Program-made: the position numbers and the translations under genes
Shown: piece after piece, positions 1 through 7,272 of the stretch
How the letters are laid out: each line of letters begins with the position of its first letter
Position numbering within the stretch: position 1 is the stretch's first letter
Notes under the pieces: generated by a model
The model's database searches: none
The model's input: the letters and a program-made list of their open reading frames with translations, nothing else
Told to the model about the DNA's origin: nothing
Assembly: GCA_023544645.1 (NCBI GenBank)
Contig: JAMJFO010000026.1
Location: 1-42,576 of the forward strand
Reading direction: 5' to 3'
Length of the DNA stretch: 42,576 nt
From: Desulfobulbaceae bacterium
Lineage (GTDB): Bacteria; Desulfobacterota; Desulfobulbia; Desulfobulbales; Desulfobulbaceae

Positions 1-570
1 GAGCGTTTCTTTGGTGATGCTTCCTGAGGTATTTCTGGGGCCGACAGTTTTGATTGCGATGAGGTTTTCCGTTCCTTTCAAAGAGGAGGAGACCTTGGCT
101 TTTCCTTCTTTGTCGAGCCTGCTGATGAGTTCGATGAAAAGGCAAAAGAAGATAAATTGGAAAATCGCAGGGTTGCTCTTAAGCTTCGGCATGTTTTCAC
201 GCAATTGCGCTTCAAGGGTTATTTTTTTCAGACGAACAATCCTTTCAAGAAAAGAAAGAGACTCGACGAGGGGCCCGTTGACCTGGAAAACTGATTCCGG
301 CGTATCCATGCGGTGGGCAAAGCCATTCAGGTGCTGGGCCATTATGTTGGCCAGCTTGATGCGTTCTTCGATTGTTTCTATGATCTGTTTGAATCGTGAA
401 CGGACCTTTTCTTCATCGGCTGCTTTCACGGCCAGCAGGTCTGCCATCAGTCCTGCAGATTCGTTAATTATGGCAAGGTGATTTTTCAGTTCGTGGGAGA
501 ATCCCGCAAGGATTTTGCCGACCGTGGCCAGTTGCAAATTTCTTAATTCAGCTTCTAGTTGTATGTTCAT
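1..570 (-). CDS. Histidine kinase-like protein with degenerate ATP site (partial, runs off left edge)
   Basis: The reading frame opens at an ATG (568-570) and stays open for 190 codons to the window edge, so the C-terminus is missing. There is no membrane segment or sensor domain; a DHp helix starts almost at once, with the H-box FSHELKN and His26 as expected phosphate acceptor. Residues 80-190 align with the catalytic half of the kinase encoded at 1048-2787 (shared GFAxRMD and (L/M)PK(I/L) landmarks). However, the N-box Asn residues are replaced (FFCLFIEL where the partner has LNIINNAI) and the G1 motif reads TVGPRN instead of DTGPGI. It should therefore accept and pass on phosphate rather than bind ATP, like Spo0B or ChpT; that is inference. 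It lies 107 bp downstream of the response regulator on the same strand. The alternative is a kinase with an unusual ATP pocket. Confidence 0.8.
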   Translation of the reverse strand, partial: MNIQLEAELRNLQLATVGKILAGFSHELKNHLAIINESAGLMADLLAVKAADEEKVRSRFKQIIETIEERIKLANIMAQHLNGFAHRMDTPESVFQVNGPLVESLSFLERIVRLKKITLEAQLRENMPKLKSNPAIFQFIFFCLFIELISRLDKEGKAKVSSSLKGTENLIAIKTVGPRNTSGSITKETL

Positions 571-677
571 GGTTGCCTCTCTTCTGAAAGTTTATGAAGA
601 TTAGAGGGCCGTTATGCGGACGTGAGGGGTTCTCTTCCCTGTTCGCCGGTCTCAGACTGGTAAATCGATATCCGCAT

Positions 678-1061
678 CTAATCGACCGGGGGTTTTTTTT
701 TGGCGGCGGCCTGTGTTATTTTTTTAGCAAGTTCCCCTATTTCAACCGGCTTCATTATATAATCGTACGCGCCTTCTTTCATACCCGCGATGCCGCTGGC
801 GGTGGAACCGTGGCCGGTCAGCATGATTACCTCTATTGCCGGGTTGCTCTCCTTTATCTCATTAAGGATTTCAAGTCCGCTCATGTCGGGCATTTTCAAA
901 TCCAGAACGACCACATCGGGCGGCTCCTTGACAATCTTCATCAGGGCGTCTTCGCCACAGTTGACGGCTTCGGCGTTAAATCCACGCAGCTCAAGCCGGT
1001 CGGCAAGCGTAGAGGCAAATTCCTCTTCATCGTCAACAACAAGAATTTTAATTGTTTCCAT
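678..1061 (-). CDS. Single-domain response regulator (CheY/Spo0F-like)
   Basis: A 127-residue stand-alone receiver domain with no DNA-binding or enzymatic output. Visible landmarks are the acidic pair Asp10-Asp11, phospho-acceptor Asp54 in VVLDLKMPDMSG, the switch Thr82 in MLTGHG and Lys104 in IMKPVE. The C-terminus is a short Lys/Ala-rich tail. Its start overlaps the end of the upstream kinase gene by 14 bp, so the two are almost certainly translated together and form a cognate pair. With no output domain it should act by protein contact or as a phosphorelay intermediate; the His-bearing kinase-like protein just downstream is the obvious next partner (inference). Confidence 0.93.
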   Translation of the reverse strand: METIKILVVDDEEEFASTLADRLELRGFNAEAVNCGEDALMKIVKEPPDVVVLDLKMPDMSGLEILNEIKESNPAIEVIMLTGHGSTASGIAGMKEGAYDYIMKPVEIGELAKKITQAAAKKKPPVD

Positions 1062-2787
1062 CTGCGTTCTCCTCCTCCGTGTGAGATCTTACAGGCAGGA
1101 CGATGGTGAACATCGACCCTTTTCCGAGTTCGGATTCGACCGATATTTTGCCGCCGAGTTTATTGACGAGACCGTAGGTGATTGAAAGCCCTAGTCCTGT
1201 GCCCTTCCCGGCCGGTTTTGTTGTGAAGAAAGGATCGAAAATGTGTTTCATAACGTTCGGTGAAATTCCAGGACCCGTATCCCTGATAACGACCTTGACG
1301 CTGTTCTCCGTTTCAATCTGTGAGGATAGATAAATAAATCCATCCTGGCCGATCGCGTCAATTGCGTTGTTGATGATGTTTAAAAAGGTTTGCTGCAATT
1401 GCCCGCGGTCGCTGTATATTTTTGGAAGGTCTTCCTGGAGCGACAATTCGATACGGATGTGGCTGTAAAGAGCTTCTTTTTCCAAGAAACCGAGCACTTC
1501 CTTAAGAAGTTCATTCAGGTCTATGTATTCGAGCATGACATCCATCCGCCTGGCAAAGCCAAGCAGGCGATGGGTTATCAGCTTGCAGCGGTTGATCGCG
1601 CTCTGGACGCCGTGGATAGAGTGGACGATTTTATTTTTATGGCCGAATTCTTCAGTAACATCGAGGAGGTCTTTCATCAGGCCGATTTTCTGGTCGATGA
1701 TTGCCAGGGGGTTGTTTATTTCGTGGGCCACTCCGGTAGCTAACCTTCCAATGGATGCAAGCTTGTTGGTATGTTCAACTTCGGCAACGATGTCTTGGCG
1801 TTTTTGGTCGGCATCACGCAGCCTTTTTATGAACACATTGACGACTTGAAATATGACGACCAGTGAAAAGATTGAACTGCTGAAAAAGATAATGCCGAGC
1901 CTGGTTCGAAACGAATACCAGTCACTGCCGTAGACGGTGCCCTCTTTGAGAATGACGAGAATCCATGGCGTATTGGCCAGGTAAGTTGTTGCCTGCAGGA
2001 TGGTGCTGGAGCCTTTTTTCTCTTCCGTGACGACAAGACTGCCTCTGTAGGGCTGGTTGAATAATGGGTAGCTTTCAAACACGCCGCCGAAAGAATGGGA
2101 AACCGTCTGGATTACGCCGTTGTGGTTGACCAGGATAATGTCCTGGAAGGGTTTGGTGCTGATGGTGGCGATAAACTGTTGCAGGGTCGCGGCATCGATG
2201 GTGAGTCGGAGTACCCAATATGCTTCTTTCTCAGGCATTTTACTGCTGACCGCGATGACAAAATGGGGCACTTGGCGGTATCCCATGAAAACCTCGCTTA
2301 TATAAACCTGTCTGCTCAACACATGATGGTACCAGAGCTGTTCGCTGTAGTCGTAATTTTCGAGCTGGTAGGGGCCGGCGTAGGTACGTTGAATGCCGTT
2401 TTCGTCAATGACACCAAGATCGACAAATCCCTTATATTCTTCCTTGAGACGCTTGAACAGATTGCTCGCTGTGTTTTGGTCCAACAGCTCCTGGAAAGTG
2501 TAGTCCTTGGCAACAAACTTTACGATCGCTTTAAGTTCGCCGACGAAGGCTTCAACCGTTTTTTTTGAGCCTTCCGTTTTCCAGTAAAGCTGGTCCTTTT
2601 CTTCCTTCCAGAGGTGGTCCCGGTATTGGTGGTAGCTCAGCCATGTGGTGATGGTCAGGGGGATCATGCAGACAGCCACCATTGCCAGGAGTGAGGTGAG
2701 GCGAAGACGTCTGTAGCTCCGGCCTTGAATCGGGCTCTTTGGGAAGTTTGAAGAAAAATTAGCGAATTTCTGGTTCAAATACTTCAT
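1048..2787 (-). CDS. Membrane sensor histidine kinase with extracytoplasmic Cache-like domain
   Basis: A 579-residue kinase. TM1 lies at about 31-52 and TM2 at about 297-320. Between them is a roughly 240-residue extracytoplasmic region of dCache type (inferred from size, position and the motifs around VIDENG and ILVNHNG). After TM2 comes a short coil, then the HisKA H-box GVAHEINNP with His355, the N-box LNIINNAIDAI (469-479), G1 DTGPGIS (503-509) and G2 GKGTGLGLS (528-536). All catalytic motifs are intact, so it can autophosphorylate, in contrast to its degenerate relative at the left edge. Its ATG overlaps the stop of the NifX-like gene by 4 bp, and its 3' end overlaps the response regulator. 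The ligand cannot be read from the sequence. Confidence 0.93.
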   Translation of the reverse strand: MKYLNQKFANFSSNFPKSPIQGRSYRRLRLTSLLAMVAVCMIPLTITTWLSYHQYRDHLWKEEKDQLYWKTEGSKKTVEAFVGELKAIVKFVAKDYTFQELLDQNTASNLFKRLKEEYKGFVDLGVIDENGIQRTYAGPYQLENYDYSEQLWYHHVLSRQVYISEVFMGYRQVPHFVIAVSSKMPEKEAYWVLRLTIDAATLQQFIATISTKPFQDIILVNHNGVIQTVSHSFGGVFESYPLFNQPYRGSLVVTEEKKGSSTILQATTYLANTPWILVILKEGTVYGSDWYSFRTRLGIIFFSSSIFSLVVIFQVVNVFIKRLRDADQKRQDIVAEVEHTNKLASIGRLATGVAHEINNPLAIIDQKIGLMKDLLDVTEEFGHKNKIVHSIHGVQSAINRCKLITHRLLGFARRMDVMLEYIDLNELLKEVLGFLEKEALYSHIRIELSLQEDLPKIYSDRGQLQQTFLNIINNAIDAIGQDGFIYLSSQIETENSVKVVIRDTGPGISPNVMKHIFDPFFTTKPAGKGTGLGLSITYGLVNKLGGKISVESELGKGSMFTIVLPVRSHTEEENADGNN

Positions 2788-3140
2788 AGGCTTTCCGTCT
2801 CTGTGGCAGCACCTGTCAGAATAGCCCAGGATGCAAGGCTGTTGTTTTGAATGTGGCGCAAGGCCTCCGTGAAGGGGCCGATAACCGAATCAATTATCTT
2901 GACATTCTTCCAGCTGAGATATTTGTAATAGGTATCTTCGATACCGCCGCATATGACTGTCGAAATATTTTCTTTGAGGATAAGGCTGCACAACTCTTCG
3001 GCCGATGGTCTGGGCAGCAGTATGGTACGGACGCGCGTGGCGGTTTTTTTTTCTTGGTCAATGTTAGCAACAAGAACTTCGGTGACAAGATCGAAACGCG
3101 GCGCAATATTTTTACCTGATATCGTAATTAATACCTTCAT
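2784..3140 (-). CDS. NifX/NifB-type dinitrogenase cofactor domain protein
   Basis: A 118-residue single-domain protein of the dinitrogenase iron-molybdenum cofactor (DiNase) family. It starts with the typical strand MKVLITISGKNIAPRFD, followed by a VLVANID strand, a helix ending in SLILKENISTVICGGIED, and a C-terminal helix and tail. Relatives bind FeMo-co precursors or other metal-sulfur clusters (NifX, NafY, the Orp proteins of Desulfovibrio). No nitrogenase genes are present here, so a role in nitrogen fixation is not supported. It sits 9 bp after the sigma-54 activator and overlaps the histidine kinase by 4 bp, which places it inside a signalling operon. A role as cluster-binding sensor or regulator partner is inference. 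Confidence 0.85.
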   Translation of the reverse strand: MKVLITISGKNIAPRFDLVTEVLVANIDQEKKTATRVRTILLPRPSAEELCSLILKENISTVICGGIEDTYYKYLSWKNVKIIDSVIGPFTEALRHIQNNSLASWAILTGAATETESL

Positions 3141-3149
3141 CGGGCACCA

Positions 3150-4598
3150 TTAGTTCAAGTCGTACCGTTTTATTTTCCGCCAAAGGGTGCTTCGGCCCCA
3201 GCCTAACAGCTTGGCAGCCTCGTTTCTTCTGCCGCGGGTCCTGGCCAGCGCTTCCAGAATCATTCTTTTTTCCATCTCCTCCCAACCGTTAGGGGGTGGG
3301 GAGTGGTGGGCGTCCCGTGGCGGCACTGGGGCGATCTCTGTTCGTTCAATGTTTCCGTGCTCGGTCATGTTGCTTTCAGGCGGTCTGGGGTGCGGCGTGC
3401 CTGGTGTCATTGACATAACCGTATCAGGGAGGTGATCGGGCTCTATGCTGCCGCCCTGACAGATATTCACGGCATATTCGACGATGTTTCTCAGTTCGCG
3501 CACATTACCGGGAAAGGGATACGATGCCAATTTTTCAATGGTTTCTGCACTGAACCCGGTTATGTTCTTATTCAGTCCTGCTGCAAATTCGCGCAGGAAA
3601 TGATCAAGCAGCAGGCGGAAATCGTCCTCCCGCTCCCGCAGGGAAGGCAACTGCAACCGCAGGACATTTAAGCGGTAATACAGATCCTCCCGAAATCTGT
3701 TGTGTTTGACAAGCTCGCGTAAATTTCTGTGCGTTGCGGTAATTATGCGCACATCGACCTTTATCTTCTTTGATCCCCCAACAGGAAAGAACTCCTTATC
3801 GTCAAGAACGGTCAGCAGTTTTACCTGAAGGGGAAGCGGCAGATCGCCGATCTCGGTAAGGAAAATCGTGCCGCCGTGGGCCAGGCGAAACATCCCTGGC
3901 TTGTCATAGTTCGCTCCGGTAAAGGCGCCGCGGACATGACCGAAGAGTTCGGACTCAAGCAAAGACTCGGGAAGCGCCCCGCAATTCACCTTGACAAAAG
4001 GGTGGCGGGATCGTGCCGAAGCTTTGTGGATGGCTTCGGCAATAAGGTCTTTTCCTGTTCCGGTTTCTCCTAAAATCAGCAGGGTGGCGTCTGTTCTGGC
4101 TACTATGGGCAAAAGCTCGAAAATTTCCTGCATCTTCTGGCTGTGGCCCAGGATCTTGTCTTTGCCGGGAAAACCATGAATCTTTTCGTCAAGATCTTTC
4201 AGGAGTGAAATGTCTTCAAGGAAAATTGCCACGCCGCTGACTTGACCTGATTCCAGGCTAACCGGGGAAATTGTGAACCGGATCGGAATTTTTTTTCGGT
4301 TCCTGTTGATGATATTCCCTTCTATTGTCACGGTTTCGTCGCCATCAATCGTTTTTTGAATGATGTTGCCGTCATCGGTGAAACTGCTCCTGAGGACATG
4401 CTCGCCCTGTGTTCCCAGGATTGCTTCCCGTGTGTAGCCGGTAAATGATTCAAAAATTCGATTGGCAGTGATGACTTTTCGGCGTGAGTCAAGCAGAAGA
4501 ACGCCTTGGGGGAATGAATCGATAAAGCTCGAAAAATCCAGTTGACTCAAAAAAACGTCTTTGGGGAGAGGAAGGATTTTTTTTTGGCTCTTAGACAT
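3150..4598 (-). CDS. PAS-domain sigma-54-dependent transcription activator
   Basis: A 482-residue bacterial enhancer-binding protein. A PAS domain (about 20-135) replaces a receiver domain, so control is by ligand or redox signal rather than by phosphorylation of this protein. The AAA+ domain (about 146-385) has Walker A GETGTGKD (177-184), the sigma-54 contact loop GAFTGA (224-229) and the sensor-II region GNVREL (364-369). A Pro-rich linker leads to a Fis-type helix-turn-helix (about 445-480, NEAAKLLGWGRSTLWRKIK). One oddity: the Walker B segment reads IFLTE, with Thr248 where most family members have Asp. It is the first gene of the minus-strand operon, 9 bp before the NifX-like gene. No clear Shine-Dalgarno is visible. 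No convincing -24/-12 promoter was found in the upstream gap. Confidence 0.93.
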   Translation of the reverse strand: MSKSQKKILPLPKDVFLSQLDFSSFIDSFPQGVLLLDSRRKVITANRIFESFTGYTREAILGTQGEHVLRSSFTDDGNIIQKTIDGDETVTIEGNIINRNRKKIPIRFTISPVSLESGQVSGVAIFLEDISLLKDLDEKIHGFPGKDKILGHSQKMQEIFELLPIVARTDATLLILGETGTGKDLIAEAIHKASARSRHPFVKVNCGALPESLLESELFGHVRGAFTGANYDKPGMFRLAHGGTIFLTEIGDLPLPLQVKLLTVLDDKEFFPVGGSKKIKVDVRIITATHRNLRELVKHNRFREDLYYRLNVLRLQLPSLREREDDFRLLLDHFLREFAAGLNKNITGFSAETIEKLASYPFPGNVRELRNIVEYAVNICQGGSIEPDHLPDTVMSMTPGTPHPRPPESNMTEHGNIERTEIAPVPPRDAHHSPPPNGWEEMEKRMILEALARTRGRRNEAAKLLGWGRSTLWRKIKRYDLN

Positions 4599-4833
4599 TT
4601 TGAAACAAAACGGATCGTTAAGGTTCAGTCAACGAGGAAATCAAATTTTATCAATATATTAGCGGTTAGCCGCCGCTGTTGACTAATGTAACATTTCGTT
4701 TTAAAATGTGCCATAGTTTTTCGGGATTACCTGCATCTATTGGCGAGAATTAGAATGCGGCAAAAAACACCATTTTGATTGGGAAAATGCAAAATGTTTG
4801 TTCTCCCATGCCAACCGCTTTGGAAATTAACCA

Positions 4834-4994
4834 ATGGATTATTTGATTATTTGTCTAGTTGCACTGTTTGTTTCCGGTGCGACCCTGTTCTCCGGATTTG
4901 GTCTCGGCGCCATTCAAATCTGCCTCTTTTCTGTTCTTTTCTTACGTCTTTTGACATTGCTATTCACTTATCTAATCATAATGCCAAGGAATGT
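4834..4994 (+). pseudogene. TauE/SafE-type permease remnant (5' end only, frameshifted)
   Basis: The first 25 codons after the ATG at 4834 read MDYLIICLVALFVSG followed by ATLFSGFGLG, the usual opening of TauE/SafE sulfite/sulfonate exporters. The frame is then lost. In the -1 frame a continuation resembling the family can be followed (LPLFCSFLTSFDIAI, then HLSNHNAKE), with an apparent short deletion inside it. Everything downstream of about 4994 is absent; the sequence switches to a different decayed gene on the other strand. The intact protein would be about 260-360 residues, so this is a dead fragment. Family assignment is by motif memory only. Confidence 0.6.
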
Positions 4995-5202
4995 AACAAC
5001 ACTTCACCTTGAGAAGGAAAGCACCTCCGAGAACTGTGGTTGCAGCCGGTAACAGCATTGCCAGATAGCCATTACTGCAGCGGCCACCATGGAGCCGACG
5101 CCAGCGGCAAAACCGATGGGGCCCTTGAGGATCTGATTGATGCCGATGTCGTAGATATCAATAGCAAAGGTTCGAATTTCAACCCAAGCAAAAACCTGTC
5201 AT
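4972..5202 (-). pseudogene. Small two-helix pilin-like gene remnant (VirB2/TrbC/TraA-type?), two frameshifts
   Basis: On the minus strand an ATG (5200-5202) follows an AGGAG Shine-Dalgarno (5208-5212, 5-nt spacing). The native frame hits a stop after seven codons. Removing one T from the T5 run right after the start restores a frame reading MTGFAWVEIRTFAIDIYDIG, then NQILKGPIGFAAGVGSMVAA. A second shift near the codons for AIWQ is needed to recover a second hydrophobic segment, LLPAATTVLGGAFLLK. The product would be a short protein with two membrane helices around a Gly-rich turn, as in conjugative pilin subunits. The family call is tentative; that the gene is broken is well supported. Its 3' end runs into the TauE remnant. 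Confidence 0.45.
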
Positions 5203-5247
5203 CGACGCTCCTGACAATTCACCCCGTATCGATAAAATTCGCAACGG

Positions 5248-5276
5248 GTTAAAGAAGAAATAAAAAATCCTGTCAA
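5248..5276 (-). promoter_or_regulatory. Sigma-70-like promoter of the broken pilin-like gene
   Basis: Reading the minus strand there is a perfect TTGACA (5271-5276), a 17-bp spacer and TTTAAC (5248-5253, 4 of 6 matches to TATAAT). It lies about 45 bp upstream of the ATG of the frameshifted pilin-like gene. Correct spacing together with the ribosome-binding site supports that this was once a real gene. Confidence 0.4.
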
Positions 5277-5457
5277 CTTGTAACACGACCTGTTGAGGAT
5301 AAAGCACGACCTCCTCCTGACTGCGCTCCACTGGTAAGAGAAATCATAAACCTATTGATGATGGATGGCTGCAGTATGAGGAGCCGGCTAGCATGATACC
5401 TTAATCTCTCAACGCCTCCCCCCCAAAAAAAGTGTTGTTTGAGGTTATTGGATAACT

Positions 5458-5616
5458 ATGCTTAAAACTACTGAAAAACGACAAAGGATTAACCATTTGA
5501 TTCAACACATAAGTGTTTCTTTACTAATTTTCTGCTTGTTAATTTTTTCATCATATGATATCTGCTACCGAGGATTTGTGAATAGTCATTCATTTTGCTA
5601 CCGATTGAAGTGTTGA
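5458..5616 (+). CDS. Possible 52-residue membrane peptide (weak)
   Basis: An ATG-to-TGA frame of 52 codons with a basic N-terminus (MLKTTEKRQR) and one hydrophobic stretch (ISVSLLIFCLLIFSS) followed by a Cys/Tyr-containing tail. A GAGG lies 13 nt before the ATG, which is too far for a good ribosome-binding site. The surrounding DNA is AT-rich and decayed, so a chance frame is at least as likely. No family is recognised. Confidence 0.2.
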   Translation: MLKTTEKRQRINHLIQHISVSLLIFCLLIFSSYDICYRGFVNSHSFCYRLKC

Positions 5617-5765
5617 ATGTGGGATATAGTCCTGTGTTTTTCGATCTGCACTCCTTCAGTGAAAAAGCAAATTCTTATCACCTAATGACAAAACGATAAC
5701 AACAAGAAAGCATACACCCGAATGGTAGAGAAAATTCCTAATAAATTTCAGACTGCAATTTTTGT

Positions 5766-6281
5766 ATGTATCATTTGTTGATGTTCATATTGATGATGCT
5801 TTTCTGGATCCTGATGTCCGGAAAGTTTGACACCTTTCATCTTGTCCTGGGAGCCATTTCATCGCTGATTGTCGCCTGGAGTTCAACGGATCTTCTTTTC
5901 CAGGACCGGGGCAAGTCTCCGGCCGCCAGGGCGTCTGAAGCGGGTCGTTTTGTGTTGTATGCCTGCTGGCTTTTCTGGCAGATAGTTCTGGCCAATTTTC
6001 ATGTCATCTACCTGTCGTTGACCCCGAAGCCGATCAAGGAAACCCTGTCGCCTCATATTTTTAATTTTAAAACAACCCTGAAAACCGATTTTGCCCGTTT
6101 TGTCCTGGCCAATTCAATCACCCTGACTCCGGGTACCGTAACCATCCGGGTGTCCGAGGATATTTTTGTTGTCCATGCCATAACAGTGAAGGCGGCAGGC
6201 GATCTCGAAGGTGGTTCAATAAGCGAGATGGAGCGTCGTGTGGCGTGGGTTTTTGAGAAAAGGGAAATTGGCGGCGCCTGA
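5766..6281 (+). CDS. mrpE: Na+/H+ antiporter subunit E (MrpE/MnhE/MbhA family)
   Basis: A 171-residue protein. Two N-terminal membrane helices (about 1-16 and 22-42, with WILMSGKFDTFHLVLGA between them) and a third near 66-84 are followed by a cytoplasmic domain containing the family landmarks LANSITLTPGTVTI. MrpE is a structural subunit of the multi-subunit cation/proton antiporter of the inner membrane. It is the first gene of the operon; mrpF follows after 87 bp. No Shine-Dalgarno is visible before the ATG at 5766, and the in-frame ATG at 5781 is an alternative start. Confidence 0.9.
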   Translation: MYHLLMFILMMLFWILMSGKFDTFHLVLGAISSLIVAWSSTDLLFQDRGKSPAARASEAGRFVLYACWLFWQIVLANFHVIYLSLTPKPIKETLSPHIFNFKTTLKTDFARFVLANSITLTPGTVTIRVSEDIFVVHAITVKAAGDLEGGSISEMERRVAWVFEKREIGGA

Positions 6282-6368
6282 GCGTTGTACGCTGCCGGTG
6301 TTCGGATCGCCGCAGAAATCATGTGAAAATGGGGTATTGCGACCACTTCAGTTTGCCGGGATAATGGA

Positions 6369-6677
6369 ATGGAAAAATATATAATTTGCATCGGCGTGGC
6401 GCTGCTTATCCTGATGCTGGTCACCCTGGTCAGGGTCATACGGGGCCCGTCGACCATTGACCGGCTTGTCGGTGTCAATGTTATCGGGACCAAGTCCACT
6501 ATTCTGATAATCATCATGGGCACCCTGCTGGGCAGGGTCGAGATGTATGTGGACATTGCCCTGGCCTATGCCCTGCTGAACTTCATCGCCTCGCTGGCCG
6601 CGGCCAGATTTTTCCAGCGCCACAGAGAAGAGTCGGTTGTTGATGCCCCCCAGAGACAGGAGGGACCGTCATGTTAG
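6369..6677 (+). CDS. mrpF: Na+/H+ antiporter subunit F (MrpF/MnhF/MbhB family)
   Basis: A 102-residue protein with three membrane helices. Family landmarks are RVIRGPSTIDRLVGVNVIG (about 23-41), the second helix STILIIIMGTLLGR, and the third around VDIALAYALLNFIASLAAARFF. Subunit F is a small core part of Mrp antiporters. The hydrophilic tail of about 20 residues is a little longer than usual. The 3' end overlaps mrpG by 7 bp, indicating translational coupling. A nearby ATG at 6364 is out of frame and stops at once. Confidence 0.92.
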   Translation: MEKYIICIGVALLILMLVTLVRVIRGPSTIDRLVGVNVIGTKSTILIIIMGTLLGRVEMYVDIALAYALLNFIASLAAARFFQRHREESVVDAPQRQEGPSC

Positions 6678-7012
6678 ATTTCATCGTTATCGTATTGCTC
6701 AGCGCCGGTATTTTGTTTTTTTTCGGCACCATCAACGGGCTGCTGCGGTTCCCTGATTTTTACACCAGGATGCATGCCGCCGGCAAAGGTGACACCCTTT
6801 CCACCGTGCTGATTCTTCTGGGGCTGGCGCTGTATTCCTTCCACCATCCATCCGTTCAGGATTTGTTGACCGGATATAAGATCATATTCATCGCGGTGCT
6901 GATTGCTATTGCCAGCCCCACGGCAACCCATGCCCTGATGGATGCCGGGTATGAATCAGGAATTAAACCATGGGGCGGTGAAACCGATTCAGAGGAAGAG
7001 GTGGATAAATGA
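6671..7012 (+). CDS. mrpG: Na+/H+ antiporter subunit G (MrpG/MnhG/MbhC family)
   Basis: A 113-residue subunit with three membrane helices. The diagnostic segment is GLLRFPDFYTRMHAAGKGDT (about 24-43), followed by helices near 44-60 and 72-93 (IIFIAVLIAIASPTATHAL). The C-terminal tail is acidic. Subunit G belongs to the membrane arm shared by Mrp antiporters and archaeal membrane-bound hydrogenases. It overlaps mrpF by 7 bp and the next gene by 4 bp (ATGA). Confidence 0.93.
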   Translation: MLDFIVIVLLSAGILFFFGTINGLLRFPDFYTRMHAAGKGDTLSTVLILLGLALYSFHHPSVQDLLTGYKIIFIAVLIAIASPTATHALMDAGYESGIKPWGGETDSEEEVDK

Positions 7013-7272
7013 CCTGGGATGCAAGCCTCCTGTGGCAGTTTGATTTTCTCATTCTGCTCATGGTGATCATTTGTGCGGTTGCGGCCCTGACATTTAAGGA
7101 CCTGATCACCAGTGCCGTGGTGTTTGGGGCCTACTCCTTTTTAATGTGTCTGCTCTGGACGGAAATGCTTGCCGTGGATGTTGCCTTTACCGAGGCGGCT
7201 GTCGGCGCGGGGGTGAGCACCGTGTTTTTTCTGGGCACCGCGCTGCATATCAAAAGGAGGGCCAAGGATTGA
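7009..7272 (+). CDS. MbhD-like (DUF4040) antiporter subunit
   Basis: An 87-residue protein with three membrane helices. The signature is LTFKDLITSAVVFGAYSF, then VDVAFTEAAVGAGVSTVFFL, which corresponds to a segment of the C-terminal part of MrpA and to the separate MbhD subunit of Mbh complexes. The buried acidic TEAAVGAG motif is a recognised part of the ion pathway region in this family. As a stand-alone gene it follows the Mbh-type gene order rather than the classic long MrpA. It overlaps mrpG by 4 bp and ends in TTGA, overlapping the TTG start of the next gene. Confidence 0.85.
   Translation: MTWDASLLWQFDFLILLMVIICAVAALTFKDLITSAVVFGAYSFLMCLLWTEMLAVDVAFTEAAVGAGVSTVFFLGTALHIKRRAKD

Larger units (their letters stand above)
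5203..5765. other. AT-rich intergenic stretch without a convincing gene
   Basis: About 560 bp between the decayed gene pair and the antiporter operon. It holds the old promoter of the pilin-like remnant, a run of seven C followed by seven A (about 5418-5431), and one 52-codon open frame described separately. Base composition is clearly more AT-rich than the flanking genes. The promoter of the antiporter operon should lie here, but no strong -35/-10 pair stands out. Confidence 0.6.

Noticed and set aside
4738-4760. Sigma-54 promoter candidate (TTGGCGAGAATTAGAATGC)
   Set aside because: The GG and GC elements are 13 bp apart instead of the 10 bp needed, so it does not fit the -24/-12 pattern.
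5040-5252. 70-codon plus-strand open frame
   Set aside because: It lies opposite the decayed pilin-like gene, whose promoter, start and hydrophobic segments fit the minus strand better.
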